Part shown: positions 1 through 10,944 of the stretch, piece after piece | Layout: every line of letters begins with the position of its first letter | Position numbering within the stretch: the stretch's first letter is position 1 | NCBI GenBank assembly: GCA_005406025.1 | Contig: BGZK01000012.1 | Location: 372,001-436,000, forward strand | Direction of reading: 5' to 3' | From: Eumeta japonica | Lineage: Eukaryota > Arthropoda > Insecta > Lepidoptera > Psychidae | DNA length: 64,000 bases | Position numbers and translations under genes: made by a program | The notes under the pieces: generated by a model | What the model saw: the letters and a program-made list of their open reading frames with translations, nothing else | Databases searched by the model: none | What the model was told of the DNA's origin: nothing

Positions 1-500
1 TTCCTTTGTCTTTTGGTAGTACTAGGTAAATCTTGTACTTCATCTATTATATCGGCGGCTTCCTCTTTGATATTTTGGTCATTTTCAACGTAGTATATTA
101 TTTCCCCTGAATCCTGATTTAGCTCTGGATCAGACTCATAATACGTGTCTTCTGATACCTCTGCATAACTCCCGTCGCAACTACGGTTAAGGGCTGCGTT
201 TCCTAAAAAACTATCCATGATCTCATAAGCAAACCACGGCGGTTTATACGTTCCTTTGCCAGATTTCATGAATTGTCTAACTTTCTTTTGATTCTGTCGA
301 TAGGCTGCCATCAAGGATTCCTTTTTTCGTTTCATCTCTGACACAGTAACTACGCCCATCTTCGCTTGTATTCGGTCCCAAGCGTCTTGTACATCCCTCT
401 TGCTTTTATTTAAAGGGTCTTGTTGGTTCCATATGCACGGTTCTTGTTTGTACAATTCGATAAATTTCAAAGTTAAACTATTACTCCACGATAACGACAT
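1..500 (-). CDS. MADF-domain DNA-binding protein, N-terminal part (runs off the left edge)
   Basis: An open frame of 166 codons starts at ATG 500-498 and is still open at base 1. The first ~90 residues have the MADF pattern: LSWSNSLTLKFIELYKQEP with a Trp two residues on, then a DAWDRI helix, a basic MKRKKESLMAAYRQNQKK helix and a closing PPWFAYEIMDSFLG. An acidic linker follows (Tyr/Glu/Asp-rich, then EEAADIIDE) and a basic TTKRQR patch at the edge. MADF is a Myb/SANT-like DNA-binding fold; in insects it occurs in large families of transcription regulators, often with a C-terminal BESS motif, and beside PIF/Harbinger transposases, where the MADF/Myb-like protein assists transposition. The BESS region would lie outside the window. 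The frame stays open upstream of this ATG for some distance, but this is the first Met before the domain. I cannot tell host gene from transposon companion without the left flank. Confidence 0.75.
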   Translation of the reverse strand, partial: MSLSWSNSLTLKFIELYKQEPCIWNQQDPLNKSKRDVQDAWDRIQAKMGVVTVSEMKRKKESLMAAYRQNQKKVRQFMKSGKGTYKPPWFAYEIMDSFLGNAALNRSCDGSYAEVSEDTYYESDPELNQDSGEIIYYVENDQNIKEEAADIIDEVQDLPSTTKRQR

Positions 501-1720
501 ATTTGACACAAAGCGTCTAACCTATAAACAAGCCTAGCACGAATAGCTGTAAGCCGGCCAAGTAGAGGGGGACGCAAATGTTTGCGTCGTGAAGTTGGCG
601 CTCGGCGTTGCGGCGAATACGACGAAAGCGCGACAGTGTTCGTCGAACACGATAGGTTAATACCGCTTGGTATTTTGTTCGGGCACGTTCAGAAACCAAT
701 TTTATGGCTTATGCGTCACAATGTAATATTTTAGCAATGCATTTTAATAATACTTTATTGGTATAAATGATAATTATTTGTATAGATAATCTATAAGATT
801 TATTTGTTAAATGAATATTATTTTTGTAGTAGTCTCTTTAATATTATGCAATATCTTATACGTCTAATGTATTATAATGTATAATGTATTATAACACTAC
901 TTATGTGTTATTATTTCATTTCGCTGTTTAGTCTAAACATTTTAAATCACACATTAGCTTGTTTTTTATTTCATACAAGTTGTGTTATATTTATTGTCAA
1001 ATATGTAAGAATTTTTGATATATTTGTAGAATATTCTTTGTGGCGATTTATCGTAATTTCGTATAACAGTTAATTAAATTATAGACTATTTTCATACTAT
1101 TTTAGTGAAACCTTTAGTAAGTATAGGAATTACAAAGAAACCATTTTTTTTTACACATATACCTACAATAAAATATAAAGCAAATACGAAAACATTCTTG
1201 CTTTATTAATATTTACATTAATTGTCTTATTTTTTCTGGTCCTTTCACCATCTAACTTGGATGAATCTTTTAATTTAAATTTATTGAAAATTCGAGGAAA
1301 ATATTATATGGGTGTTATGGTAGTGTTCGATAGTACGATAAGTACGGTACGTTACGGTAGTACGGTAAATAATAAACTATATCCATGATATTCTGGAATA
1401 TTAAAAACAAATATTTTATAAGTCTGATTCCTTTAATGTTTTCTATCACAGGTGTTTGCCCGCGGCTTTGTCAGCAACGAGATTGTAAAGTTTCTCCTAC
1501 GATTCCCAATTTCGATACTAAACCGATCTCGATGAGAGTCATTACAATTTACTAATAAATAAAATCCGTACCCTTCTCAAATATAGCGAATGATGAATTC
1601 AAAGAAAAATGCTATTATAAACTAATTAACAAAAGCTATTATAAATTGACCTTGTACGAGAGACTATCTGCGATAAATTGTAAATATTTTGTATAAGAAG
1701 GTATATTTTAATTTATCAAT
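501..1720. other. AT-rich intergenic stretch
   Basis: No supported gene. The segment 540-660 is locally GC-richer and may be the 5' flank of the MADF gene. At 1451-1475 there is a short 'cccgcggctttgtc' remnant of a common lepidopteran interspersed repeat, and 1325-1370 holds a few imperfect 'gtacggta' repeats. Confidence 0.5.
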
Positions 1721-1729
1721 ATACTGCAA

Positions 1730-1945
1730 GGAGATGGCCATCGACAGCACCACTTCCCGCAGGAGTACCGCGAGGGATTCCCGGGTGACGTGCGCACCGC
1801 CGAGCACGGGCGGCGGCGCGCGCGTAATGGCGGCGCGGCGGCGCGGGCGCGCGGGCGGCGCGGGCGGCGCGGCGTACGCCTCCGAAGCTAGCGGTTTCTG
1901 CGAAGCCTCTCGCCCACTCGCTCTGTGCCGATTTCCCAGAAACGT
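1730..1945. other. CpG-rich island with overlapping short ORFs
   Basis: About 215 bases of very high G+C in AT-rich surroundings. Frames are open on both strands as expected from composition. On the plus strand an ATG in a good context (aaggagATGG, 1734) opens 85 codons starting MAIDSTTSRRST. Another plus frame reads HHFPQEYREGFPGD, and a minus frame reads HVTRESLAVLLREVVLSM with high GC3. None matches a family I know. It could be a promoter/first-exon island or an unrecognised exon; coding status is unproven. Confidence 0.35.
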
Positions 1946-1989
1946 CCGTTCTACACCGCACACCTACTCTAAAGGCCGTCTGTATTAAT

Positions 1990-3510
1990 TAAGATTTGCG
2001 TCAGAAAGAAAATCTATCTGTACTTTCAAAACTAATATATCGTGATATGCCTGTTGTTAAGATAATAAAAAATGCTTTTATTATTTTTGATTTTGTTACT
2101 GTTACTGCCCGCGTTCTGCTTCAATTTGGACTAGTTTGCCGTATAACGTCTCGAAATAGGTTTTATACGTCGATGTTTTATATCGATCCTGTCGCTATCC
2201 AAGGTTGTATATAATAGTAGGTAAGTCCATGAAATAAAAAACCTGTGATACTAATATTACCAAAGTATAAACTCAACTAATAATAATAGATTCAGTCCAG
2301 CCGGGTAATTTACAAATAGTTATTTGGCTTAGTAAATATGTAGATTTACATGGTATAGTAAACTAATCGTTGCTAACGGTTGCGCTTATAGCAGCTCTAT
2401 TTGTGTTTATTTCATGGGTAAGGTACCTTACCCATGTTTCGTTGAAAAATATTTTCCTAATAATCTTATTTGACATAATAATAAAATCAATATTAAATAT
2501 CTTTGCTGTTAGTCTAGTTTCTGGATAATTAAGAATGTTCTTAAAATATTCTTTTCTGCATTTTATTATTTACCTATCTATATTTTAAATTAACTAATTT
2601 TTAAAAGTGATTGTAAAGGATTTTTAGTTAGTCTATAGCTTGGGAAATTTTTAAATAAATCTGCTATGCTGGATTAAATTATTAAATACTTAAATAATAC
2701 AATAAAAACCTATAATTATAGAATTATTATAGGTTCGATATGGAGCTCCATATTCAAGTACTATGATACGATTCTGTACCAACGTGTCCGGAGTATCTAG
2801 TTTTTTGTACAAGTATTTTTATTTGGGAGACAATTCGTTGAAGTATGTAAAAAGTATAGAAGTTTTATATATACATTTGAAGAGCTACCTACTACAATTT
2901 CTAATTTTTGATTATTTATAAAGTTTATTATTAAAATGTGTATATATTATAACTTATCTAAAACGTGCAACTAAAATAACAAGAAAAAAAATCGAGTCGA
3001 AATATTACATTTGAGTACCACAAATATTATTTAAGTAGGTAAGTAAGTGATTGCAGCTGCAATTGTTCTTAGTAATTTTCTGAATTTAGTAATTTTGATG
3101 TATATTTTAAATTTACAATAATTTACCCTTACATTAATAAAAACGATATCTTTAATTATTCGTGGTCGTTTTTTTTTTTTTATAAAACGTTTGTTAATAA
3201 TAAATGGAAAGAAAACGTAATCAATGTTATAAAAAACACCAGTTTCATATTAGCTCAATAGAGGGCATAATTTTTAAATACTGAAGATCGATGCGCTGAA
3301 GAGGCGCCGAATCTGTAAAACTAAAACTACGTCTAGATTTCATGAAATGTAATTTGTTATATTTGTGATAGATGTATTGAGATTTTCAATCCCGATACTA
3401 GTCGCGGTCTCGGTGTCGATTTGAGCGGTGTTCTAATACATATTATATAATTATGTTGGTTCGTTTAATAGTTTCCAGTAAAAAGTAATAAAAAGACAAT
3501 TTATAGCTTA
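1990..3510. other. AT-rich stretch without a recognisable gene
   Basis: Nothing supported apart from the two palindromes at 2413 and 2738 and a small purine/pyrimidine-skewed remnant at 3380-3430 (fcgatttga-like degenerate repeat, 'ggtctcggtgtcgattt'). Confidence 0.4.
2413..2436. repeat. Perfect 24-bp palindrome
   Basis: The half-site catgggtaaggt is followed directly by its exact reverse complement accttacccatg, with no spacer. A second palindrome, atatggagctccatat, lies at 2738-2753, next to an imperfect hairpin at 2709-2733. Origin unknown. Confidence 0.8.
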
Positions 3511-3513
3511 TGC

Positions 3514-3538
3514 ATATATATATATATATATATATATA
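3514..3538. repeat. (TA)n microsatellite
   Basis: About twelve TA units. Shorter TA tracts occur at 7495-7511 (inside a cttata..tataag palindrome), 9938-9952, 21851-21869 and 60271-60283. Confidence 0.9.
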
Positions 3539-3789
3539 CAACTGAGATCTTGGCCAAAAGCATAGATAGCATTATGCAAAATTTAAGAGGATAAGTTTAC
3601 GAATTCATACATTATAGACAAAATAAAATGGACAAGGGTTTGCTTTGATATAGGTATAGTTTAGTTTAGTGTTTTGTATAGAAATGCAACATTGCTTATG
3701 CAAAACTTAATGCATGTCGAATAAAAAAAAAACAGATAAACTAATACTTAACTGCTAAATACAATTCCATGAGCAAAATCTGAGATTTA

Positions 3790-4015
3790 GCCGGCCTTTT
3801 ATTAAGGAATAGAATATCTTTTCGAGGGGGAGTGGGCTACTCAATTTTTTAGGAAAGAATTAGATATCAGAGGAGGGGCCATCGGAACTCTCACTTAGTG
3901 GACGAAATGCAACAATATTTCGTGAGAGTGTGGTATTTCACTAGTGGAGCCGGAACATTTTCGTCGTTGATCATTCGTGTCGGCCACGGCATGGCTCTGC
4001 CGGTGCCACATACAA
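3790..4015. repeat. Dispersed repeat, copy A (related to 28500-28745)
   Basis: Shares ordered blocks with the segment at 28500-28745: 'gccggcc...aatagaatatct', then 'aactctcact...tggacgaaat.caaca', then 'gtgagagtgtggtatttc' (gtgagtgcggtatctc in the other), then 'attttcgt..tg' and 'cacggcatggctctgccg' (cacagcatggttctaccg in the other). The two copies are in the same orientation and well diverged. No coding capacity is evident; this looks like a short interspersed element seen widely in Lepidoptera, but I cannot name the family. Confidence 0.7.
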
Positions 4016-4224
4016 AGGTGAATATGACGTATTTATGATGCATGTCTCTATTAATCACATGTCGAATAATAGCAATGCATTCTTACAACACCCAAAACTA
4101 GAAGGAAAACCATTCGATAATGTCCAGTTTACGATGTCCCCTGTAAATTTTTTGGCAGACAGTGACGTGTGCCACTAAAAAAGAGATGGCTTCACGCCAG
4201 TACACCGTTAGCGTAAATAACAAG

Positions 4225-4376
4225 GACTTTCAGTTTCACGCCGCGGCCGCGCGCGGTCGCCCGCTCGCGCGGCCGCGGCCGTGGGTCGCGCCCAAAATAG
4301 ACGCTCGCCGGCTGCTCCTTGCCGCAGCCCCCGAATAGACGGGCCGGCCCGCGCATGCGCACCCGCCCGCCGCCTA
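4225..4376. promoter_or_regulatory. CpG-rich island with NRF-1 palindrome and a GC hairpin
   Basis: About 150 bases of very high GC. It contains the full palindrome GCGCATGCGC at 4351-4360, the core of the NRF-1/Erect-wing consensus, which typically marks proximal promoters. It also has a perfect 14-bp inverted repeat (gccgcggccgcgcg at 4240-4253, complement at 4266-4279, 12-nt loop). Short ORFs here exist on both strands because of composition. Likely a regulatory or promoter island; no transcript can be shown. Confidence 0.45.
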
Positions 4377-4389
4377 ATATTTTCAAAAT

Positions 4390-5190
4390 AATTACGGTTT
4401 CATTTCGGCTAAGCTTTGACGGAGGCTTTTTGAACGTTAGAAATTCATTTCCTCGAATGACAAATTCAGTGCTCGATGAAAGTACGACTTCAATACGGAG
4501 AGTTTTGTCGGTTCAAGCGCTGAATATTACAACATTGTTTTTTTCACGTTTAATTCACTATATTAAAAAGTAAATTGGCACATATAATTTTATAACTAAG
4601 TAGTGATTAATTATAGATAGAGGAAATTAAAAAAAAAAATGTATAAAATTGAAATTATTTGGCATTAAAATCGTAAATAATGCAGTTTATAGTCATTTCT
4701 AAATAACCTTTTTCTTATTATAGGATAAAACCGTAAACCCTAAACTTTTCTGGATTATTTATATTACTCATAATAAACAAATCCCAAGTCTCTCATGTTG
4801 AAGTAGGTTTTCACAATTTAAATACATCTTTGATTTTATACTCTTATAGGTATATTAAATAAAACCTTTTAGTACGTAAAGTCCGTAATACCATCTACTT
4901 ATTGACAATACAGAGTTGGTGTTTGTGGCACAAGCCTCGTTGTAAGGTACAAGTGACACCCACGGCTTTGCCCACGTGGGTATAACTTAAAGTACGAACC
5001 GAGAATAGCAAATGTTATTGATTTGCTATTGATTGATTGATATATGAGTATTGGTCGTATTATGTCTTAGAGATATACACATTAAGATGTGTATTTTAGA
5101 TTCGTTTTTCATTCATATTACTATTTAAGGATTTTTTCAATTTATTTTCCTTTGCTAGGTATTTTTTTTTCTAGTTGGCACTACTTAAGG
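4390..5190. other. AT-rich stretch without a recognisable gene
   Basis: Nothing supported except a repeat remnant at 4955-4980 ('cacggctttgcccacgtggg'), the same signature as at 1451, 7775 and 35338. Confidence 0.4.
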
Positions 5191-5194
5191 AGGT

Positions 5195-5690
5195 TTCGTT
5201 AAATGGAAGCATCAGGCTCTTCGCAATCTTTGCACTCCAGCAGAGCTGATGTATCTTCTCCTAGATACCAGCTGTTTGTCATGACTTGCGATTTACATGT
5301 TATAGCTGTCGAGATGATCGTGTGAAATTCCTATCCTTAATTTTCTGGTTCCATTCGGTCTCTATTTTTTTGGAAACCATCTTTACTTTTACCTGGAGGT
5401 GAACTTGCTCGTCATGTCAATGAGCCTACCTGTTCCTAAACCTGATGAACCTGACAACAGCTTGCTTCAGGATCTATTCCTGTGCCTAACCCTCAATATG
5501 ATACATCTTCTCCTCACGTCAGCAGGCCTGTTCTCAGATTTTCATAAGTAAGGCGTTTAAACAGCAGCCGGAGCTACAGGACACGCCGAAGCCTCCACTG
5601 CTTTTTCTTTGTCTAACTGTTAAGCCGTAGTCTGGCTCCGTATCGCCCTTCTTTGTTGTTTGCCTGTCAACATCTCGAATCTTCTTCTGG
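5195..5690 (+). other. Decayed coding-like relic, unidentified
   Basis: Base composition is more even than the flanks. A short frame at 5203 starts MEASGSSQSLHSSRADVSS and closes after about 40 codons; later frames are interrupted. It reads like the decayed start of a mobile-element or host protein, but I recognise no domain. The pogo-type MITE begins 60 bases downstream. Confidence 0.25.
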
Positions 5691-5752
5691 CACCAAATCT
5701 TACGATCTTCCACAATTGGATTCGACGAATGAAAAAGAAAGAAATCTATATA

Positions 5753-6408
5753 CAGTGGAATCTCAATAACTCGAACCTCGTTAAGTCGAAATCCTCAGTA
5801 AGTCGAAAACAATTGCCATTCCCTTCCGATGAACCCGTAAATACGCGGTATCTCGAATTATTTAGACTTTGTAACTCGAACAAAATATTATTTCCGTACA
5901 AACTATTGATAATACTATATTTATACTCTATAACGGGAGTTTCAAAAAGGAGAATCCGTAAGTCGTTGGTGGTAAAATATAATGACGTCTTACTTGGAAT
6001 TCCCCGAAATAATAGCAATAAATTCCAAAATGAATGTTCGGGTTCGGGGTTTCTAATCTATTGTTTTTGTATGTACACGTGCAATGAATGAATACATTAA
6101 TGAAACTTTCTAAGTAACACAGCTGTGAACGTTATGTTTGTTCCGTTATGTTTGATTTTTTTTAGTGTACTATCAAATTACATATTAATATATGTAATTT
6201 GATTTAATATGTAAAAAATATACATATATAAAACGTAAGTTGAATTGTTATTCAAATTCGACTCTACAAATTGAAAAATACACTTAGACATCGCGCTTCT
6301 GTAAGTCGAAACTTCAGCAGGTATCTCGAAGTCCTTGTTAAGTAGAAAACTCGTTAACTCGAATTTTTTTGCATTTCCCTTGACATTCGAGTTATTGAGA
6401 TTCCACTG
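5753..6408. mobile_element. Pogo/Tigger-type MITE, 656 bp, with TA duplication
   Basis: The element starts CAGTGGAATCTCAATAACTC and ends with its exact reverse complement, so the TIRs are perfect for 23 bp (CAGTGG...TCGAA / TTCGA...CCACTG). A TA lies on each side (5751-5752, 6409-6410), the target site of the Tc1/mariner/pogo superfamily. The inner ends carry many repeats of 'TCGAA' and 'gtaagtcgaaa' in both orientations, as expected for binding sites of a CENP-B-like pogo transposase. No transposase is encoded; the 143-codon frame across it is chance. The perfect TIRs suggest fairly recent movement by a transposase encoded elsewhere. Confidence 0.9.
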
Positions 6409-6409
6409 T

Positions 6410-7550
6410 ACTACAAAGTACGCATAATGTATTTTCGACTTTATATAAATACAATTGTAACACAAAAACGCACTATGAAATCACTACAGAACTTTAACTG
6501 ATCGCATTTAAATTTCAATATAAGCTTCATTTTTAAACGCTGGGAGAAGAACTAATGATCATTTTGTTATTAAATCCTATTTTTTTTACAATATACGCGT
6601 CTTGTTCTAGAACAAGACATCAATGGAGTGGTTTAACATTATTTTAAATCTTTATTATTGTTTTTTGGTTGAATGTAAAAAAAGTCATAGTACATATATT
6701 TTGCATCATAATAAAGCATAATGTAGTAATCACCTAAGATTAAAACTAATATGAACAGTAATGTCATAATGTCGGTGAAAATATACATGAAATAACACTA
6801 TACTTTCTAAAATGCATAGAGTATAATAATATAAAACTTTCTTATTATTTATTTTTTAAAATAAGATGATGATTCATTAAATATTAACATGTTTTTGATC
6901 AACATGTTATTATATTCATCAATTTGCTAAAAAAATATTCAAATATTATAAACATAATTTATCTTGGAATAAGTTTAATCTAATGTCTGATTTCACTTTA
7001 AAGGTAGTTTTAAGATTAGTGTGAATATAAGAAAATATTAATAAAAAAAAAATTTAAAAGGCGACTTTATTAGTATAAGAACAGTCTATTGTTAAACGAC
7101 CGAATAATGTGACAATGCAAAAAATACGAGACCGACGTTGTTTAGGTATATTTCTTTTAAGTTGCTTTATATCTTGGCTTTTGATGCTATTTTAAATGGA
7201 GAAATAGACAATACTCATCGAATACATGACTAAGCACCTATTATAAATAAACTAAGTTTTAGTTAAAGAAAATAAGAAATGCCTTCCTTTTTCATATTCT
7301 TTACGTGTTATTTTTAATTTTATTAATAAAACACTTCTACATCATAACGGAAGGTACGACGAAACTACACTGAACGCAATGAGTGCTAAACTGTCTATTT
7401 TAGCACTCATTTATTGGAGCCGTTTTTGTGCGCGGGACTGTGCATCTTCTCTTTTTTGTAGATCAATGTTTGAAAGTAACTACTAAATTACTCTTATATA
7501 TATATATATAAGTAAAATACCATAGAAGCCGAGTTTTATGCAAATCCTAT
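6410..7550. other. AT-rich stretch without a recognisable gene
   Basis: No gene, RNA or repeat is supported apart from the TA tract at 7495-7511. An 'atcataatgtcgg' type AT-rich sequence fills the rest. Confidence 0.4.
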
Positions 7551-7554
7551 CCAA

Positions 7555-7805
7555 AAAAATATCATCATTTTGTCTATGCGGTCGGAGCCGGAGGCAATGG
7601 CTAGTTTATAAACGAAGTATCACTAACTGATTGACTCATCAAGAGAACTACGAAACTAGATCCGATTGACTTGAAATTTGATATAGTTAATCTTTTCGGG
7701 ACGTAGATGCTCACTAAGAACGGATTTTACGCAAAACCTATCCAATAAAAATTTTTCATCTACGTCTACGCGGGCAAAGCCGCGAGCAAAAGCTGTTTCT
7801 TTATA
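7555..7805. repeat. Lepidopteran interspersed repeat remnant
   Basis: Two partial copies in tandem. Each has 'atgcaaatcctatccaa' or 'acgcaaaacctatccaa', then 'tctacgcgggcaaagccgcg', then 'gcaaaagct'. Between them 'aactacgaaactagatccg..ttgacttgaaatttg' is typical of a very common lepidopteran interspersed family, often described as Helitron- or SINE-like. Related ends recur at 1451, 4958, 18215, 35338 and 38605. Confidence 0.55.
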
Positions 7806-9520
7806 ATATAAAAGTCCTGCAATTCATACAGATACCACTTTCATTCACTTCGACATTAAATTATGTACGCTATTTCTTCGGTTATTGCTAAAGAGTTCCT
7901 GTATGTTCCTGCTAGAAGATTGGAATTATATAAATGAATGAAAATATGTGGGTAGATTAATAAGGAATTAATTCTAATTCTGTGTTTATTAGGGTACTAA
8001 TAATCTTGAAGAGTAGTTTCTGGCGACAAGTCGCAGTGTCATTTCGTAACTCCTAATCGTTAAGGATTGTTGTGACTTCCATAACCAGTTCAGCAGCATG
8101 AGATGACAACTACCAGACGCAAAAAAACTTGAATAAGTAAAAAAAAGCTCGAACATACTATGTGTACTTATTATATTTAAGGGTTTCCCTCGATTTGCAT
8201 GGGATCCCATTACCAGATACTGAGTTGGTGATTATGGGAACATCTCAAGAGAACAAATTAAAAAAAATTTGGACATCGTTCCACAATTGACGAAATCATC
8301 GTTGAACATGTATAAAAAACTCATACAGGTAAACATAGAGCATCCTCATTTTTTTAAGAGGATTAAAAATAATTATTAGCGGTCACAAAGTTAAATGTAT
8401 TTGTTTTACAAATATTTTGATTTTTTTTTTATAGCACATGATGCATGGAGACATCGTACTATCCATTTTATTTCGACTTACTCGTCTCTGCACAAATCAA
8501 AATAAAAATCGAGAATTATAGGTAAGGTAAAGATATTAAATATAAGTTCGCTAATGTAGTCCTTACACCAACTTTTTAACAAAAACCCGTACTTCACACG
8601 CCATACCAAATACAGTGCAAGTATGTCGTGGCTTAAGTTAAAGAACGTAGATTATTGCAACTGGCTGATAATTGTACTAATAATTAATTTAATATGATAA
8701 CTTATTTGAAATAATGAAAGTCCATTTTATTTATTAATTGAAATTATTTTACAATAATGTAACACAACGTAACACAACTAAACTAGTAGAATTGTTAATA
8801 TAAAAAAACTAAATATATAGAGAGTAAATAAAAAGGCAACTGGCTAATTCTCGCACCCCTTTTATAGTGGTGTATGTTGACCCTATTAAAATCTATGAAA
8901 TCACTCTGCCGTAAATACATATATTTTTTTGAAAAATAAAAGAAATAAATTTTGAAATCGAAATCATTGATAATAAATCGTTTTACCATGAGTTCTTTAA
9001 ATTCGACCTCATAGAGCCTTTGCCAAAGATGTGTAACAAAAAATAGTAAGAATCTATGACGATTACTTTTACTGCTCTAAAAGAGTAAATTTAATAAAAA
9101 CGAGACATATACGATTTGAAAAATAAGGTCGATGTCATACTCCGGTGTGCTTCAAAAATTATTTATTCTGGGAGTATGCATTGTGCAAGTCAAGTTACCA
9201 AGACATGGGGAACAAAATCGAGTGTTAACGAGAAATGAAGTTGTTATGTGAGTGATATCTGCGCGCAATATATTCGCGCTTCATATTGAAGCGTGTATTC
9301 TTATTCCATTGCTGATTTATTGACGTTTTATTTTTAAAATACATAGTTAAGCTTTCGATGTATACGGTATATGTGAAATGATCAATCAATGTGATGTTTC
9401 GGAATTAAAAAGTTTTATTATATAACATGATTTATTTAATATTATTCATTGAATCAATACAATTAAATATAAATAAATGTGTGCTTATGTTATAAGATAT
9501 GCGTTTATTGACGCATTGAA
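7806..9520. other. AT-rich stretch without a recognisable gene
   Basis: No supported gene. Short ORFs here are within chance for the composition. Confidence 0.4.
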
Positions 9521-9522
9521 AA

Positions 9523-9602
9523 TTTAACAAAGATTTTCTTGGAATTGATAGAATAGGTAACTCCTTACCTATTCTATCACTTCCAAGAAAATCTTTATTA
9601 AA
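9523..9602. repeat. 80-nt near-perfect hairpin
   Basis: Two 38-nt arms (9523-9560 and 9565-9602) separated by the 4-nt loop ctcc, pairing with only two mismatches. The arm core reads aaagattttcttggaa. Size and pairing resemble a precursor microRNA or a small hairpin-RNA gene, but the four-base loop and near-perfect stem fit a recent palindrome or siRNA hairpin better. No known insect microRNA sequence was recognised. Confidence 0.8.
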
Positions 9603-10740
9603 GACTAAGTTCTCTATTTCCTACCATTGCGCAGCGAAAGAAAATTTTTTGCTGTTTAATTTGTTTTTATTACTTGGGTACCTATGATCTCTGGTTTTTT
9701 TCGGAAACTATAATCTTCTATATGAAATTAAAAAAAAAGGCCATTTGGCTGCCGAAATGGAAGTTGATTTCATTTTATTCGTAGAAATATGTAATTTTCG
9801 GATTTTCAAAACTTTAAAATGCTATAATTTCTAAACTTATTTGGTTCAAATTTGAACTCGACGTTTGTAATCGTCCATAGAACATGTTTGTTGAGTTTAT
9901 TAAATTCTCTAAAGAATTGTAGATGTTATCGTGTGTATATATATATATATTTAAAACATATATACATAAATATTTGATCCATATGTATTTTCTGACTTAG
10001 CTCGTTGAGTTAAGGCGGAAAACAGCAAAATTTTTCAAAAGTTGCGCCATGAGGACAAATATAATAGTTATATTTTTATGAAATCTACTAAAAATGTACC
10101 TATATTTGAAAAAGTTTCTGTTTTTTTTTAAAGAATGATAAAGATTAAATTAAGCGAATTTTTATCGCCATTGTGAGTTAAAAGTTTAGTGGCATTTTTT
10201 GTCCTGAAATTATAATTGAATTATGTTTCTTTTTTAATTTTTGTAGTTGTATTTTATACGCTTAAATTCAAAAGGATGCACTCGCTTGTGATTTGTGTTA
10301 ATACTTTATTTTTAAAAAATCAAGCTGCGGTCATGTTGAAGTCATTAAAGTGGTGTAGTGAAATACTAAATTTAAAATAAATACGTATACATTAATCAAT
10401 GTCAAAGTACAAATCTCTAAGTTTAAGATTCAGTATATCTGGTAACATCCACAAATATAACAGATATATAATAAAAAATAAGTCGGGCGTGGATGTCACT
10501 ATTTTATATGATTTCATATTATTTCATTAAACATAATATTTTTTTTGAGAAATCTGTCCATTTCATAATGTTCATCATCAATTACAACAAGCTTCCATTA
10601 ACATCAATCTGGTCAGTAAAGAGTTAATCTAAATAGAGCCAAATCAATAACGGCACGAGTTCCATTTGAGACAAGGGTTTTTTTTAATATTATGAAATAT
10701 TTGTATACATTTTTGACGTTGAAAGTTGAATATGCGTTTA
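9603..10740. other. AT-rich stretch without a recognisable gene
   Basis: Nothing supported except a TA tract at 9938-9952. Confidence 0.4.
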
Positions 10741-10776
10741 GTATGAGAAATTCTATGATCTCTTTAATACAGACGT

Positions 10777-10941
10777 GATGAACCCAGACAAAGAGATGGC
10801 GAGCTTTAACTCGGACGGGAGCGATCCTGCGTCGGTGGGGCGACAGCGGCGGGCCGCGACCGGTGCCCCCGGCAGATGTGCGCCCCACCGAACGCACATG
10901 GCGCGCCGGCGCCGGCGTGCTGCACAAAATGGCCGCTGCTA
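10777..10941 (+). other. GC-rich island containing a 54-codon exon-like ORF
   Basis: An ATG at 10777 opens 54 codons beginning MNPDKEMASFNSDGSDPASV, then an Arg/Ala-rich stretch, ending at TAA. It is preceded by a plausible acceptor (tctctttaatacag, ending 10771), and codon third positions are GC-rich. GTGGGG and GTGCCC sites inside could serve as weak donors. No family is recognised. The minus strand is also open, so GC content alone could explain it. Candidate first coding exon or regulatory island. Confidence 0.3.
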
Positions 10942-10944
10942 ATA

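Noticed and set aside
1310..1370. Short repeated 'gtacggta' words resembling an array
   Set aside because: Irregular spacing, no constant repeat/spacer structure; not CRISPR and the host is eukaryotic.
5660..6091. 143-codon plus ORF
   Set aside because: It runs across the outside boundary of the pogo-type MITE and into its non-coding interior; no protein family pattern.
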